31,086 nt of DNA, from contig JANPJJ010000038.1 of assembly GCA_031425455.1 (NCBI GenBank), forward strand, positions 1-31,086, read 5' to 3'. This document shows, one piece after another, positions 1 through 7,374 of this stretch. The notes under the pieces were generated by a model, which worked only from the letters and a program-made list of their open reading frames with translations, had not been told where the DNA came from and ran no database searches. Source of the DNA: Sandaracinobacteroides sp031425455. Its GTDB lineage: Bacteria > Pseudomonadota > Alphaproteobacteria > Sphingomonadales > Sphingomonadaceae. A program made the position numbers and the translations under genes. How positions within the stretch are numbered: the first letter of the stretch is position 1; the number at the start of each line of letters is the position of its first letter.

Positions 1-1062
1 GCGGTCGCGACCCACCGCTCGGTCGTCTCGGGCGCCCTTAACTATCTGGTGCAGGGCCTCTCCATGCTCCAGCTGGCAATGGCGCAAGGCATCGCGCTAC
101 CCGAACAGCAGGTCATGCTCCTGAACGTGCCCCTGTTCCACATCACCGGCAGCGTCCCCGTCATGCTCGTTTCGGTGGCGATCGGCCGCAAGATGGTGAT
201 CATGCACAAATGGGATGCCGGCGACGCGCTTCGCCTGATCGAAAAGGAGCACTGCACCTATTTCGTCGGGGTGCCCACCATGAGCCTGGAACTGATGCAG
301 CACCCGGACCGCGACAAATACGACCTCTCCACGCTGCTCGACATCGCCGGCGGCGGCGCCCCCCGCCCGGCCGAGCATGTCGACCGGCTGGCCCGGGCCT
401 TCCCGGGCAAGAACCCGGCAATCGGCTACGGCCTTACCGAAACCAACGGGGTCGGCGCCGGCAACGTCCGAGACAACTACCGGCTGAAGCCCAACTCGAC
501 CGGCCGCGCCTCGAAGCCGCTGGTCGACATCATGATCGCCGACGACGACATGAACCCCCTTCGCACCGGCGAGGTCGGCGAGGTCTGCATTCGCTCGGCC
601 GCCAATGTGCGCGGCTACTGGAACAAGCCCGAGGCAACCCACGCCGCCTTCACGCCCGAAGGCTGGTTCAAATCGGGCGACCTCGGCACGCTGGACGAGG
701 ACGGCTACCTCACTATTGTCGACCGCAAGAAGGACATCATCATCCGAGGCGGGGAGAATATCTCGGCCGCCGAGGTGGAGGCCGCCATCTACAGCCACCC
801 CGCCGTCGCCGAAGTCGCAGTGGTCGGCCTCTCCGACGAGCGGTTGGGCGAGATCGTCGGCGCCATCGTCTATCTGAAGCCCGGCGAGCGGCTGGAGGGC
901 GAAGCCCTGATCGAGTTCGTCAAGCGCGACCTCGCCGCCTTCAAGGTTCCGGCGCGGCTGTGGCTGGTGGACCAGCCGCTGCCCAAGCTGGGGTCGGGCA
1001 AGATCGACAAGGTGGCGCTCCGGGCGCATTTCCGTAGGGTGCATCTGGGGAAGGCGGCTTGA
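1..1062 (+). CDS. Acyl-CoA synthetase, AMP-binding (3' part)
   Basis: Class I adenylate-forming ligase, which activates a carboxylic acid to an acyl-adenylate and then to its CoA thioester in the cytoplasm. The gene is cut at its 5' end: the frame is open from base 1, where the residues THRSVV normally follow the glycine-rich P-loop that must lie upstream of the window. Visible motifs in order are YGLTE (nucleotide binding), STGR, the aspartate-bearing SGDLG with DEDGYL, the hinge DRKKDIIIRGGENIS, and the C-terminal GSGKIDK that carries the catalytic lysine. The 353 residues seen cover roughly the C-terminal two thirds of a family of about 500-560 residues. The acyl substrate cannot be told; long- or medium-chain fatty acids are the usual ones for this branch. 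It ends in a 4-nt overlap with the acetyltransferase gene. Confidence 0.9.
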   Translation, partial: AVATHRSVVSGALNYLVQGLSMLQLAMAQGIALPEQQVMLLNVPLFHITGSVPVMLVSVAIGRKMVIMHKWDAGDALRLIEKEHCTYFVGVPTMSLELMQHPDRDKYDLSTLLDIAGGGAPRPAEHVDRLARAFPGKNPAIGYGLTETNGVGAGNVRDNYRLKPNSTGRASKPLVDIMIADDDMNPLRTGEVGEVCIRSAANVRGYWNKPEATHAAFTPEGWFKSGDLGTLDEDGYLTIVDRKKDIIIRGGENISAAEVEAAIYSHPAVAEVAVVGLSDERLGEIVGAIVYLKPGERLEGEALIEFVKRDLAAFKVPARLWLVDQPLPKLGSGKIDKVALRAHFRRVHLGKAA

Positions 1063-1598
1063 GCGACGGCAGCCCCCGGCGGGGCGAAGCCGGTTTCACG
1101 CTGCGATGCGCCGTTGCAGCCGATGCGGCCGGCATCTCGGCCCTGTTCCACCACAGTTTCACGGCAACCTTCGGGCACATCTATCCGCCCGAAGAGCTTG
1201 CCGGCTTCCTGGCCGGCTGTTCCGAAGCCCGGTTCCGGGGTGAGATCGACAGCCCCGATTTCGCCGTGATGCTGGGCGAGGCCGACGGCGCCCTGATGGG
1301 TTATTGTGCGCTCGGCCCGCAGGATCTCGGGATCCAGCCGGGAGGCCGCTGGTGGGTGCTGCGGCAGCTCTATCTCGAGGAAGAGGCCAAGGGGACCGGG
1401 CTGGGACAGGCGTTGCTGGAGCGGGCGATCGAGGAAAGCCGGGCGCGCGGCATGGACGACCTCTACCTCACGGTCTGGGTGGAAAACCACCGCGCGCGGC
1501 GCTTCTACGAACGCAGGGGCTTCGTCGAAGTAGGCCAATATGCCTTCAAGGTCGGCAACATCGTGGATGACGACCGAATTCTTCGGCTCGGCCTGTGA
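1059..1598 (+). CDS. GNAT family N-acetyltransferase
   Basis: Predicted acetyltransferase that moves acetyl from acetyl-CoA to an amine; the substrate is unknown. The 179-residue protein has the GNAT core: a beta-strand VLRQLYL, the acetyl-CoA pyrophosphate loop GTGLGQALL (variant of Q/RxxGxG/A), and the C-terminal ENHRARRFYERRGF, typical of helix 4 and strand 6. Overall shape resembles PaiA-like polyamine or small-molecule acetyltransferases, but this is only family resemblance. The start is a TTG overlapping the upstream stop (TTGA). GGGAAGG lies just ahead at about 1048-1054, and no better in-frame start exists. It is coupled to pgeF by a GTGA overlap, so the three genes are probably one transcript. 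Confidence 0.85.
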   Translation: MSDGSPRRGEAGFTLRCAVAADAAGISALFHHSFTATFGHIYPPEELAGFLAGCSEARFRGEIDSPDFAVMLGEADGALMGYCALGPQDLGIQPGGRWWVLRQLYLEEEAKGTGLGQALLERAIEESRARGMDDLYLTVWVENHRARRFYERRGFVEVGQYAFKVGNIVDDDRILRLGL

Positions 1599-2353
1599 TC
1601 ACCCGCATTGTTGCGCGCGGGATTGGCAGCCCGCACGGCTTCCTGGGCCGCACCGGCGGCGTCTCCACCGGCCTCTACGCCAGCCTCAACGCCGGCCTCG
1701 GATCGGACGACGCACCCGAAGCCGTGGTGCAGAACCGGGCCCGCGCACTCGCCGCCGTGGCGCCCGGCGCGCGGCTGGTCACACTGCACCAGGTGCACAG
1801 TGCGACCGCAGTGGACGCCGGCGACTGGACGGACGAAGCCAGGCCGCGCGCCGATGCTCTGGTCGCCGACCGCCCCGGTATCGCGCTCGGCATCCTCACC
1901 GCGGATTGCGCACCCGTGCTGTTCGAGGACGCTGCGGCCCAGGTGATCGGCGCGGCCCATGCCGGCTGGAAGGGCGCGATCGGCGGCGTTCTGGAGGCGA
2001 CCGTCGCGGCCATGGAGCGCCTGGGCGCCCGCGCCGACCGGATTCGCGCCGCCGTCGGCCCCTGCATCGCGCGGCGAAGCTACGAAGTCGATAACGGCTT
2101 TCGCCAGCGCTTCCTGTCGGCCGACCCCGCCAACGAACGCTTTTTCACCGACGGACGCGCAGGCCACGCCTGGTTCGATCTGGAGGGCTATTGCGCCCAC
2201 CGGCTGGCCGGCGCGGGAGTCGGCCGGGTGGAGACGCTGGGAACCGACACCCGGTCGGACCCATCCCGCTTTTTCAGCTACCGCCGGGCCACGCTCGCCG
2301 GCGAGCCGGATTACGGCCGCCAGCTCAGCCTGATCGCGCTGTTCTCGAGGTAG
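1595..2353 (+). CDS. pgeF: Peptidoglycan editing factor PgeF (YfiH/DUF152)
   Basis: Cytoplasmic metal-dependent protein of the multicopper polyphenol oxidoreductase (laccase-like, DUF152) family. Studied members proofread peptidoglycan precursors by removing wrongly inserted L-serine in place of L-alanine, and some act on nucleosides. The 252 residues match the family length. Family marks are LHQVHSA (metal His), LTADCAPVLFED (Cys) and AAHAGWKGA (His), which form the metal and substrate site, followed by GPCIA. The start is a GTG overlapping the previous stop (GTGA); there is no clear Shine-Dalgarno sequence, so translation is probably coupled. It ends 64 bp before the convergent TPR gene. 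Confidence 0.93.
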   Translation: MITRIVARGIGSPHGFLGRTGGVSTGLYASLNAGLGSDDAPEAVVQNRARALAAVAPGARLVTLHQVHSATAVDAGDWTDEARPRADALVADRPGIALGILTADCAPVLFEDAAAQVIGAAHAGWKGAIGGVLEATVAAMERLGARADRIRAAVGPCIARRSYEVDNGFRQRFLSADPANERFFTDGRAGHAWFDLEGYCAHRLAGAGVGRVETLGTDTRSDPSRFFSYRRATLAGEPDYGRQLSLIALFSR

Positions 2354-2388
2354 CCCGGCGCACTGGCGCCGGCGCGCGGTCCCGCTTG

Positions 2389-2402
2389 CCGCCTGTCGGC
2401 GG
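2389..2402. terminator. Small hairpin between convergent genes
   Basis: CCGCC-tgtc-GGCGG stem-loop in the 64-bp gap between the convergent pgeF and TPR genes. A longer alternative pairing (TCCCGC with GCGGGA) surrounds it. There is no T-run, so it is only a weak terminator candidate. Confidence 0.3.
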
Positions 2403-2417
2403 GAACGAACTCGGCTG

Positions 2418-3554
2418 CTACCCCTTGGTTGAGGTGAAGAGATCCCAGAGACCCGCGATTTCCGAATAGCCGCCTGCCGGCACCGCCTTGAAGCTGGCCC
2501 GCGCCGCCGGATACTGGCCTGCCTGTTCCTGGGCGATGCCCTTGAACAGCGACGCTTCGGCTGCATTCGGCCCCTTCTGCGCCACGGTATAGGCGGCAAT
2601 CGCCTGCGGATAGAGGCCCGCCCCCAGATAGGCATTTCCGGCCGCAAGCGCGGTGGCCGGCGATTTCACCTGCTTCGGAGCCTGCGCCAAGGCGGCCGCC
2701 TGGCGCTTGCCAGCTGCTTCGATCAGCTTTGCCGTCATCCCGTCGCCGGCCGGCAGCACGCCGCTGGCGCTGGCCTCGCGAACCGCCTGTGCAGCCACGC
2801 CGGACTGGCCGGCGACGATCGCGATCTTGGCGAATTCCTGCACATCGGCTGCCGTCGTCAGGTTCCCGGTCTCGCGCATCAGGTGGTAAAGCCCCAGCTT
2901 GGCATCGCGCGACATCGGCGAAGATCGCATGTCCGACAGCAGGGCGCGCCAGCGCGCCGGGGTCGGGTCGAGGCGGATCAGCTTCTGGATGGTCGCAAGA
3001 TAGGCCTTGCGATCGCCCATCTTGAACTGCGCCCCGGCCAGGTTCTGCAGCGCTGTCGCATTGTTCGGATTGCGCGCGACCATCTGGCTGTAGATCTTCG
3101 CAGCCTCCCCGGCCTTGCCCTGCATCAGATAGGATTGCGCGACGATCGTGGTCTGGCCCGACCGCTGCGCCGCTGCGATCGCCTTGTCGTACTGACGCGC
3201 CTGGTAATAGAGCGGAGCCAGCTGGCTGGCCGGCGCCCCGATGCGCTCCAGCTCGGCGGCAGCCTGGCCGAACTGCCCGCCTCGCGTGTAGACATAGGCC
3301 GCCATTTGCGCGACCTTGGTGCGCTCGGTGGAGGTGTTGGCGGCCGACCGCGCCTGGTTCACATAATTCTGCGCGGCAGCCATGTTGCCGGCCCTGGCCG
3401 CATTGGAGGCCTGCTGCAGCGGCTTGCCGACCGCCGGCGCCAGCGCCTGTGCCTGGGCCGCGCCCGACAGGACAGCGACCGAAGCGCCGGAAAACGGGAC
3501 TGCCGCCATCATGGCAAGCGACAGGACGAGCGCAGGGCGCAACACGAGCTTCAT
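2418..3554 (-). CDS. Exported tetratricopeptide-repeat protein
   Basis: Protein of 378 residues with a Sec signal peptide: MKLVLRP, a hydrophobic stretch, and likely cleavage after AQA near residue 36. The rest is alpha-helical with TPR-like repeats, for example around NPNNATALQNLAGAQFKMG and a C-terminal pair with YPQAIAAYTVAQ and YPAARASFK. It is predicted to be periplasmic and to act as a protein-binding scaffold; partner and role are unknown. An in-frame start 57 bp further upstream is open, but the ATG at 3554 is chosen because it starts the signal peptide and has an AAAGG ribosome site about 7 nt ahead. It is divergent from fabD and convergent with pgeF. It lacks any catalytic motif I recognise. 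Confidence 0.85.
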   Translation of the reverse strand: MKLVLRPALVLSLAMMAAVPFSGASVAVLSGAAQAQALAPAVGKPLQQASNAARAGNMAAAQNYVNQARSAANTSTERTKVAQMAAYVYTRGGQFGQAAAELERIGAPASQLAPLYYQARQYDKAIAAAQRSGQTTIVAQSYLMQGKAGEAAKIYSQMVARNPNNATALQNLAGAQFKMGDRKAYLATIQKLIRLDPTPARWRALLSDMRSSPMSRDAKLGLYHLMRETGNLTTAADVQEFAKIAIVAGQSGVAAQAVREASASGVLPAGDGMTAKLIEAAGKRQAAALAQAPKQVKSPATALAAGNAYLGAGLYPQAIAAYTVAQKGPNAAEASLFKGIAQEQAGQYPAARASFKAVPAGGYSEIAGLWDLFTSTKG

Positions 3555-3654
3555 CGACGACCTTTCATTCTTCTGGGGCGTTCCGGTGCATCGGGACCGA
3601 TCCCACGCCATCGCTCTGCCATTGCAAAGCTGGCAAAATGCTGAACAACCGGAT

Positions 3655-3684
3655 TTGCCCCTCCCAGTGCCGCCGAGTCATAAT
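3655..3684 (+). promoter_or_regulatory. Candidate promoter for the fab cluster
   Basis: TTGCCC, an 18-bp spacer and CATAAT resemble a sigma-70 promoter (4/6 and 5/6 matches). It lies in the 246-bp divergent gap between the TPR gene and fabD, about 115 bp before the chosen fabD start. Visual match only. Confidence 0.3.
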
Positions 3685-3800
3685 CAAACCGATGCGCCAT
3701 GGGAAGCGCACGATTCTGTCCGCTTGGGCACCCTGCTTTCGCACCGGCGCAAAAGACTCTAGGGGCAAACCCAACGATATCATCGCGAGCTAGGAATATC

Positions 3801-4739
3801 TTGGGCACCGCTTTCATCTTTCCCGGCCAGGGCAGCCAGGCCGTCGGCATGGGCCGCGCGCTGGCCGACGCCAGCCCCGTTGCCCGCGCGCTGTTCGAGG
3901 AAGTCGACGACGCCCTCGGCCAGAACCTCGCCCGGCTGATGTTCGACGGGCCCGACGAGGAGCTGACCCTGACGGCCAATGCCCAGCCCGCGATCATGGC
4001 GGTCAGCCTGGCCGCGCTTGCCGTGCTGGAGCAGGAGGGCGGCGTGCGCCTGTCCGAGAAGGCCGACTTCGTGGCAGGCCACAGCCTGGGCGAGTATTCG
4101 GCGCTGGCTGCGGCCGGGTCGCTCTCGACGGCGGCAACGGCCCGGCTGCTGCGCCGGCGAGGCGAGGCGATGCAGGCGGCCGTCCCCCCGGGCGAGGGCG
4201 CGATGGCGGCGATCATCGGGCTCGGCTTCGAGGAGGTAGCGGCAATCGCGGCCGAGGCCGCCGGGGCACAGATTTGCGCTGCCGCGAACGACAATGCCAA
4301 CGGGCAGGTCGTCGTCTCCGGCCATTTCGAGGCCGTAGCCCGAGCCATCTCGCTGGCAAAGGCACGCGGCTCCCGCCACTCGGTGCTGCTGCCGGTTTCC
4401 GCCCCGTTCAACTGCCCGCTGATGCAGCCCGCGGCCGATGCGATGCAGGCGGCGCTGGCCGATGTTCCCCTCCAGGGGCCGCTGGTGCCGCTCTATGCGA
4501 ATGTGACGGCGGCCCCGGTCACCGACCCGGACGTCATCCGGAGCCTTCTGGTGGCACAGGTCACCGGCACGGTGCGCTGGCGCGAATCGGTGGAGGCGAT
4601 GGCGGCGGCCGGTGCCACGCGGATGATCGAGTTCGGCGGCCGCGTGCTGGGCCCGATGGTGAAGCGCATCACCCCCGACGTGCAGAACCTTGCCGTCACC
4701 CGGCCCGAGGATATCGAGGCGGTGCTGAAGGCGTTGTAA
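3801..4739 (+). CDS. fabD: Malonyl-CoA:ACP transacylase FabD
   Basis: Loads malonate from CoA onto acyl carrier protein for fatty-acid elongation (cytoplasmic, type II FAS). The protein has 312 residues, the usual length. Seen: FPGQGSQ near the N-terminus, the nucleophile Ser95 in GHSLGEYSA, and the malonate-binding Arg in RRRGEAMQ. The position of the second dyad residue reads Asn204 (SAPFNCPLM) where the family has His (PFHC or PSHC). The start is a TTG at 3801, because the conserved GTAFIFPGQG follows at once and TAGGA lies a few bases upstream. The ATG at 3699 would add 34 residues that do not look like FabD. Heads the fabD-fabG-acpP-fabF-mltG cluster. Confidence 0.92.
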   Translation: MGTAFIFPGQGSQAVGMGRALADASPVARALFEEVDDALGQNLARLMFDGPDEELTLTANAQPAIMAVSLAALAVLEQEGGVRLSEKADFVAGHSLGEYSALAAAGSLSTAATARLLRRRGEAMQAAVPPGEGAMAAIIGLGFEEVAAIAAEAAGAQICAAANDNANGQVVVSGHFEAVARAISLAKARGSRHSVLLPVSAPFNCPLMQPAADAMQAALADVPLQGPLVPLYANVTAAPVTDPDVIRSLLVAQVTGTVRWRESVEAMAAAGATRMIEFGGRVLGPMVKRITPDVQNLAVTRPEDIEAVLKAL

Positions 4740-4745
4740 CGAACC

Positions 4746-4821
4746 CGGCCCGCAGGGCCGCAATCGCGACTGCGCGCCGAAGCGCAGCGAAGGACGAAAC
4801 CAGAGACGGGCGCGTAGCGCC
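4746..4821 (+). other. Three hairpins in the fabD-fabG spacer
   Basis: The 130-bp gap holds three perfect small inverted repeats: CGGCCC-gca-GGGCCG (4746-4760), CTGCGC-gccgaa-GCGCAG (4770-4787) and GGCGC-gta-GCGCC (4809-4821). None has a T-run. They may act as RNA processing or mRNA stability elements between fabD and fabG. The fabG ribosome site GAGGAG follows. Confidence 0.45.
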
Positions 4822-4869
4822 GCCAGCGCGAGCGCGCGCCCCAGCAAGTGCGAGGAGTAAAAACAGAAG

Positions 4870-5604
4870 ATGTTCGATCTGACCGGCAAGACCGCTCTCG
4901 TCACCGGCGCAAGCGGCGGAATCGGCGGCGCCATCGCGCGGGCACTGGCTGCCCAGGGCGCGAAGCTCGCCCTGTCCGGCACCCGCGCAGAAGCGCTGCA
5001 GGCGCTCGCCGACGAGTTGGGCAGTGCCGCCGTCCTCCCCTGCCGGCTCGATGTCGCCGACGAGGTGGAAGCGTTGGTCCCGGCGGCGGTGGCGGCGCTC
5101 GGCGGGCTCGACATCCTGGTCAACAACGCCGGAATCACCCGCGACGGGCTCGCCATGCGGATGAAGGACGACGATTGGAACGCGGTGCTCCGCATCAATC
5201 TGGAGGCAGCGTTCCGGCTGTCTCGCGCGGCGATGCGGCCGATGATGAAGGCGAGGCACGGACGGATTCTCTCGATCAGCTCGGTGGTGGGATCGATCGG
5301 CAACCCGGGCCAGGCCAATTATGCCGCCGCCAAGGCCGGGCTGGAAGGCATGACCCGCAGCCTCGCCGCCGAAGTCGCCTCTCGGGGCGTGACGGTCAAT
5401 TGCGTGGCGCCGGGCTTCATTCGCTCTGCCATGACCGACGCCCTGACCGAGGCGCAGCAGGCCGCCATGTTCGAGCGGATCCCGGCGGGCCGCTTCGGAG
5501 ACGGCGCGGACGTTGCAGCCGCCGTCGTGTGGCTGGCGAGCGACTCGGGTGGCTATGTCACGGGTCAGTCCATCCATGTGAACGGCGGGATGTTCATGGC
5601 CTGA
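4870..5604 (+). CDS. fabG: 3-oxoacyl-ACP reductase FabG
   Basis: NADPH-dependent reduction of 3-oxoacyl-ACP in each round of fatty-acid elongation; cytoplasmic tetramer in the family. The 244 residues are the classic short-chain dehydrogenase length. Seen: the cofactor loop TGASGGIG (residues 13-20), NNAGITRDG, and the catalytic Ser138, Tyr151 and Lys155 in ISSVVGS and YAAAKAG. The C-terminal YVTGQSIHVNGGM is typical of FabG. The ATG at 4870 follows a GAGGAG site about 12 nt upstream. Its place between fabD and acpP makes the fatty-acid role secure, in contrast to the many other reductases of this family. Confidence 0.95.
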   Translation: MFDLTGKTALVTGASGGIGGAIARALAAQGAKLALSGTRAEALQALADELGSAAVLPCRLDVADEVEALVPAAVAALGGLDILVNNAGITRDGLAMRMKDDDWNAVLRINLEAAFRLSRAAMRPMMKARHGRILSISSVVGSIGNPGQANYAAAKAGLEGMTRSLAAEVASRGVTVNCVAPGFIRSAMTDALTEAQQAAMFERIPAGRFGDGADVAAAVVWLASDSGGYVTGQSIHVNGGMFMA

Positions 5605-5686
5605 GCGCCACCTTGCAAGCCAGCATCGCCAAGGCTATCGCAGGCTGGCAATCCAAGGGTCAGGCCCGCAAGCAGGGGTTTCACGA

Positions 5687-5923
5687 ATGAGCGACGTTGC
5701 AGAACGGGTGAAGAAGATCGTGGTCGAGCATCTGGGCGTCGAAGCCGAGAAGGTGACCGAGGAGGCGAGCTTCATCGACGACCTGGGGGCCGACAGCCTC
5801 GATACGGTCGAGCTGGTAATGGCTTTCGAGGACGAATTCGGCGTGGAAATTCCCGACGACGCGGCCGAGAAGATCCTGACCGTGAAGGATGCGATCGCCT
5901 TCATCGGCGCCAACGGTAAATGA
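5687..5923 (+). CDS. acpP: Acyl carrier protein AcpP
   Basis: Small acidic protein (78 residues) that carries growing acyl chains on a 4'-phosphopantetheine arm. The attachment serine is Ser37 in GADSLDTVEL, and the family starts (VAERVKKIVVEHLGV) and ends (DAIAFI) as expected. The ATG follows 82 bp after fabG; the spacer contains an inverted repeat GCCAGC/GCTGGC with a 19-nt loop. Likely made in large excess over its neighbours, which the hairpin beyond its 3' end could help to set. Confidence 0.96.
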   Translation: MSDVAERVKKIVVEHLGVEAEKVTEEASFIDDLGADSLDTVELVMAFEDEFGVEIPDDAAEKILTVKDAIAFIGANGK

Positions 5924-5985
5924 ACGGCGGCAAGTAATCGCAGCTCCGCGATGGGCGGAGGATAAGGAATCCGGCGGCACGGAAT

Positions 5986-6020
5986 CGGCGGCTCCGGGGC
6001 TTTGCGCTCCGGGGCCGCCG
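5986..6020 (+). terminator. Strong hairpin between acpP and fabF
   Basis: A 15-bp stem with two G-T wobbles and a 5-nt loop (tttgc) runs from 5986 to 6020 (arms 5986-6000 and 6006-6020). The following bases (ctgtatctgg) are not a clean T-run. It could be a partial terminator or a 3'-end stabiliser of acpP mRNA, lowering fabF relative to acpP. Confidence 0.55.
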
Positions 6021-6077
6021 CTGTATCTGGGTTGCAGGGTATCCGGGGGGGTCCCCATTCGAGGGACCGACGGGAAT

Positions 6078-6084
6078 GGAGGAG
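6078..6084 (+). promoter_or_regulatory. Ribosome binding site that fixes the fabF start
   Basis: GGAGGAG with a 6-nt spacer to the ATG at 6091. It overlaps an earlier in-frame ATG at 6076, which therefore is not the likely start. Confidence 0.75.
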
Positions 6085-6090
6085 AGCCGC

Positions 6091-7338
6091 ATGCGGCGCG
6101 TCGTGGTAACCGGACTGGGGCTCGTGACCCCGCTTGGCGGCAGTGTCGAGCAGACCTGGACGCGGCTGATCGCCGGCCAGTCGGGCGCGGCCACCATCAC
6201 CCGATTCGATGCGAGCGACTATGTCTGCCGCATCGCCTGCGAAGTGAAGCCGGCCGATTTCGACCCCGATCTCAGGGTCGACCACAAGGTGCAACGCCAG
6301 GTCGATCCGTTCATCGTCTATGGTATCGATGCCGCATCGCAGGCGCTGGAAGACGCCGGCCTCACCGACATGAGCGAGGCGGAGCGGCTGCGTGCCGGTA
6401 CCCTGATCGGCTCCGGCATCGGCGGGCTGCCGGGGATCGAATCCGAATCGATCGTGCTGCACGAACGAGGGCCCCGCCGGGTCAGCCCACATTTCGTGCA
6501 TGGGCGGCTGATCAACCTGGTTTCCGGCCAGGTGTCGATCAAATATGGCCTGATGGGCCCCAACCATGCCGTCGTCACGGCCTGCTCGACGGGGGCGCAC
6601 GCGATCGGCGATGCCGCGCGGCTGATCCAGTGGGGCGACGCCGACGTGATGGTGGCCGGCGGCGCGGAAGGGGCGATCTGCCCGCTGGGGATCGCCGGCT
6701 TTTCCCAGGCCCGCGCCTTGTCCACCGGCTTCAACGACGAGCCCGCCCGCGCCAGCCGCCCGTGGGACAAGGCCCGCGACGGCTTCGTCATGGGCGAGGG
6801 CGCCGGTTGTGTCGTGCTGGAGGCGCTCGAGCATGCTGAGGCGCGCGGCGCAAAAATCTACGGCGAAGTGGTGGGCTATGGCCTCACCGGGGACGCGCAC
6901 CATGTGACAGCCCCCCACCCGGAGGGCTCGGGTGCCTATCGGTCGATGGAGATGGCGTTGAAGCGGGCCGGCATGAGCCCGTCCGACATCGACTATGTGA
7001 ACGCCCACGGCACCTCGACCCCGATGGGCGACGAGCTGGAGCTGGGGGCCATCAAGCGGCTGTTCGGCAACGCCATCGACGGCCTTTCGATGAGCTCGAC
7101 CAAGTCCGCCATCGGCCATCTGCTGGGCGGGGCCGGCGCGGTGGAAAGCATCTTCTGCCTGCTCGCGATGCGCGACGGCATCGTACCGCCCACGCTGAAC
7201 CTCGAGGATCCGTGCGACGGCGCCGAGGGGATGGACCTGGTGCCGCTGAAGGCAAAGGAGCGCCGGGTCGATGCGGTGCTGAACAACAGCTTCGGTTTCG
7301 GCGGGACCAACGCGACCCTCATCCTGCGCCGGTTCTAG
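6091..7338 (+). CDS. fabF: 3-oxoacyl-ACP synthase II FabF
   Basis: Condenses malonyl-ACP with acyl-ACP (Claisen condensation) in fatty-acid elongation. The protein has 415 residues, the normal size. Seen: RRVVVTGLGLVTPLG at the start, catalytic Cys165 in VTACSTGAHA, His306 in NAHGTSTPMGD, His343 in SAIGHLLGG, and the C-terminal NNSFGFGGTNATL. The ATG at 6091 is chosen over the in-frame ATG at 6076 because a perfect GGAGGAG at 6078-6084 sits 6 nt ahead; the upstream ATG would swallow this site. Follows the acpP hairpin and precedes mltG by 36 bp. Confidence 0.95.
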   Translation: MRRVVVTGLGLVTPLGGSVEQTWTRLIAGQSGAATITRFDASDYVCRIACEVKPADFDPDLRVDHKVQRQVDPFIVYGIDAASQALEDAGLTDMSEAERLRAGTLIGSGIGGLPGIESESIVLHERGPRRVSPHFVHGRLINLVSGQVSIKYGLMGPNHAVVTACSTGAHAIGDAARLIQWGDADVMVAGGAEGAICPLGIAGFSQARALSTGFNDEPARASRPWDKARDGFVMGEGAGCVVLEALEHAEARGAKIYGEVVGYGLTGDAHHVTAPHPEGSGAYRSMEMALKRAGMSPSDIDYVNAHGTSTPMGDELELGAIKRLFGNAIDGLSMSSTKSAIGHLLGGAGAVESIFCLLAMRDGIVPPTLNLEDPCDGAEGMDLVPLKAKERRVDAVLNNSFGFGGTNATLILRRF

Positions 7339-7374
7339 CTTTTGTCAGGCTCCGACGAAGTCGGGAGACAGATA

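Noticed and set aside
3780..5318. Open minus-strand frame of 512 codons
   Set aside because: Antisense to fabD and fabG, which are both clear full-length genes.
4848..5690. Plus-strand frame of 280 codons overlapping fabG
   Set aside because: Alternative frame of fabG with Arg/Gly-rich composition; fabG is complete in its own frame.
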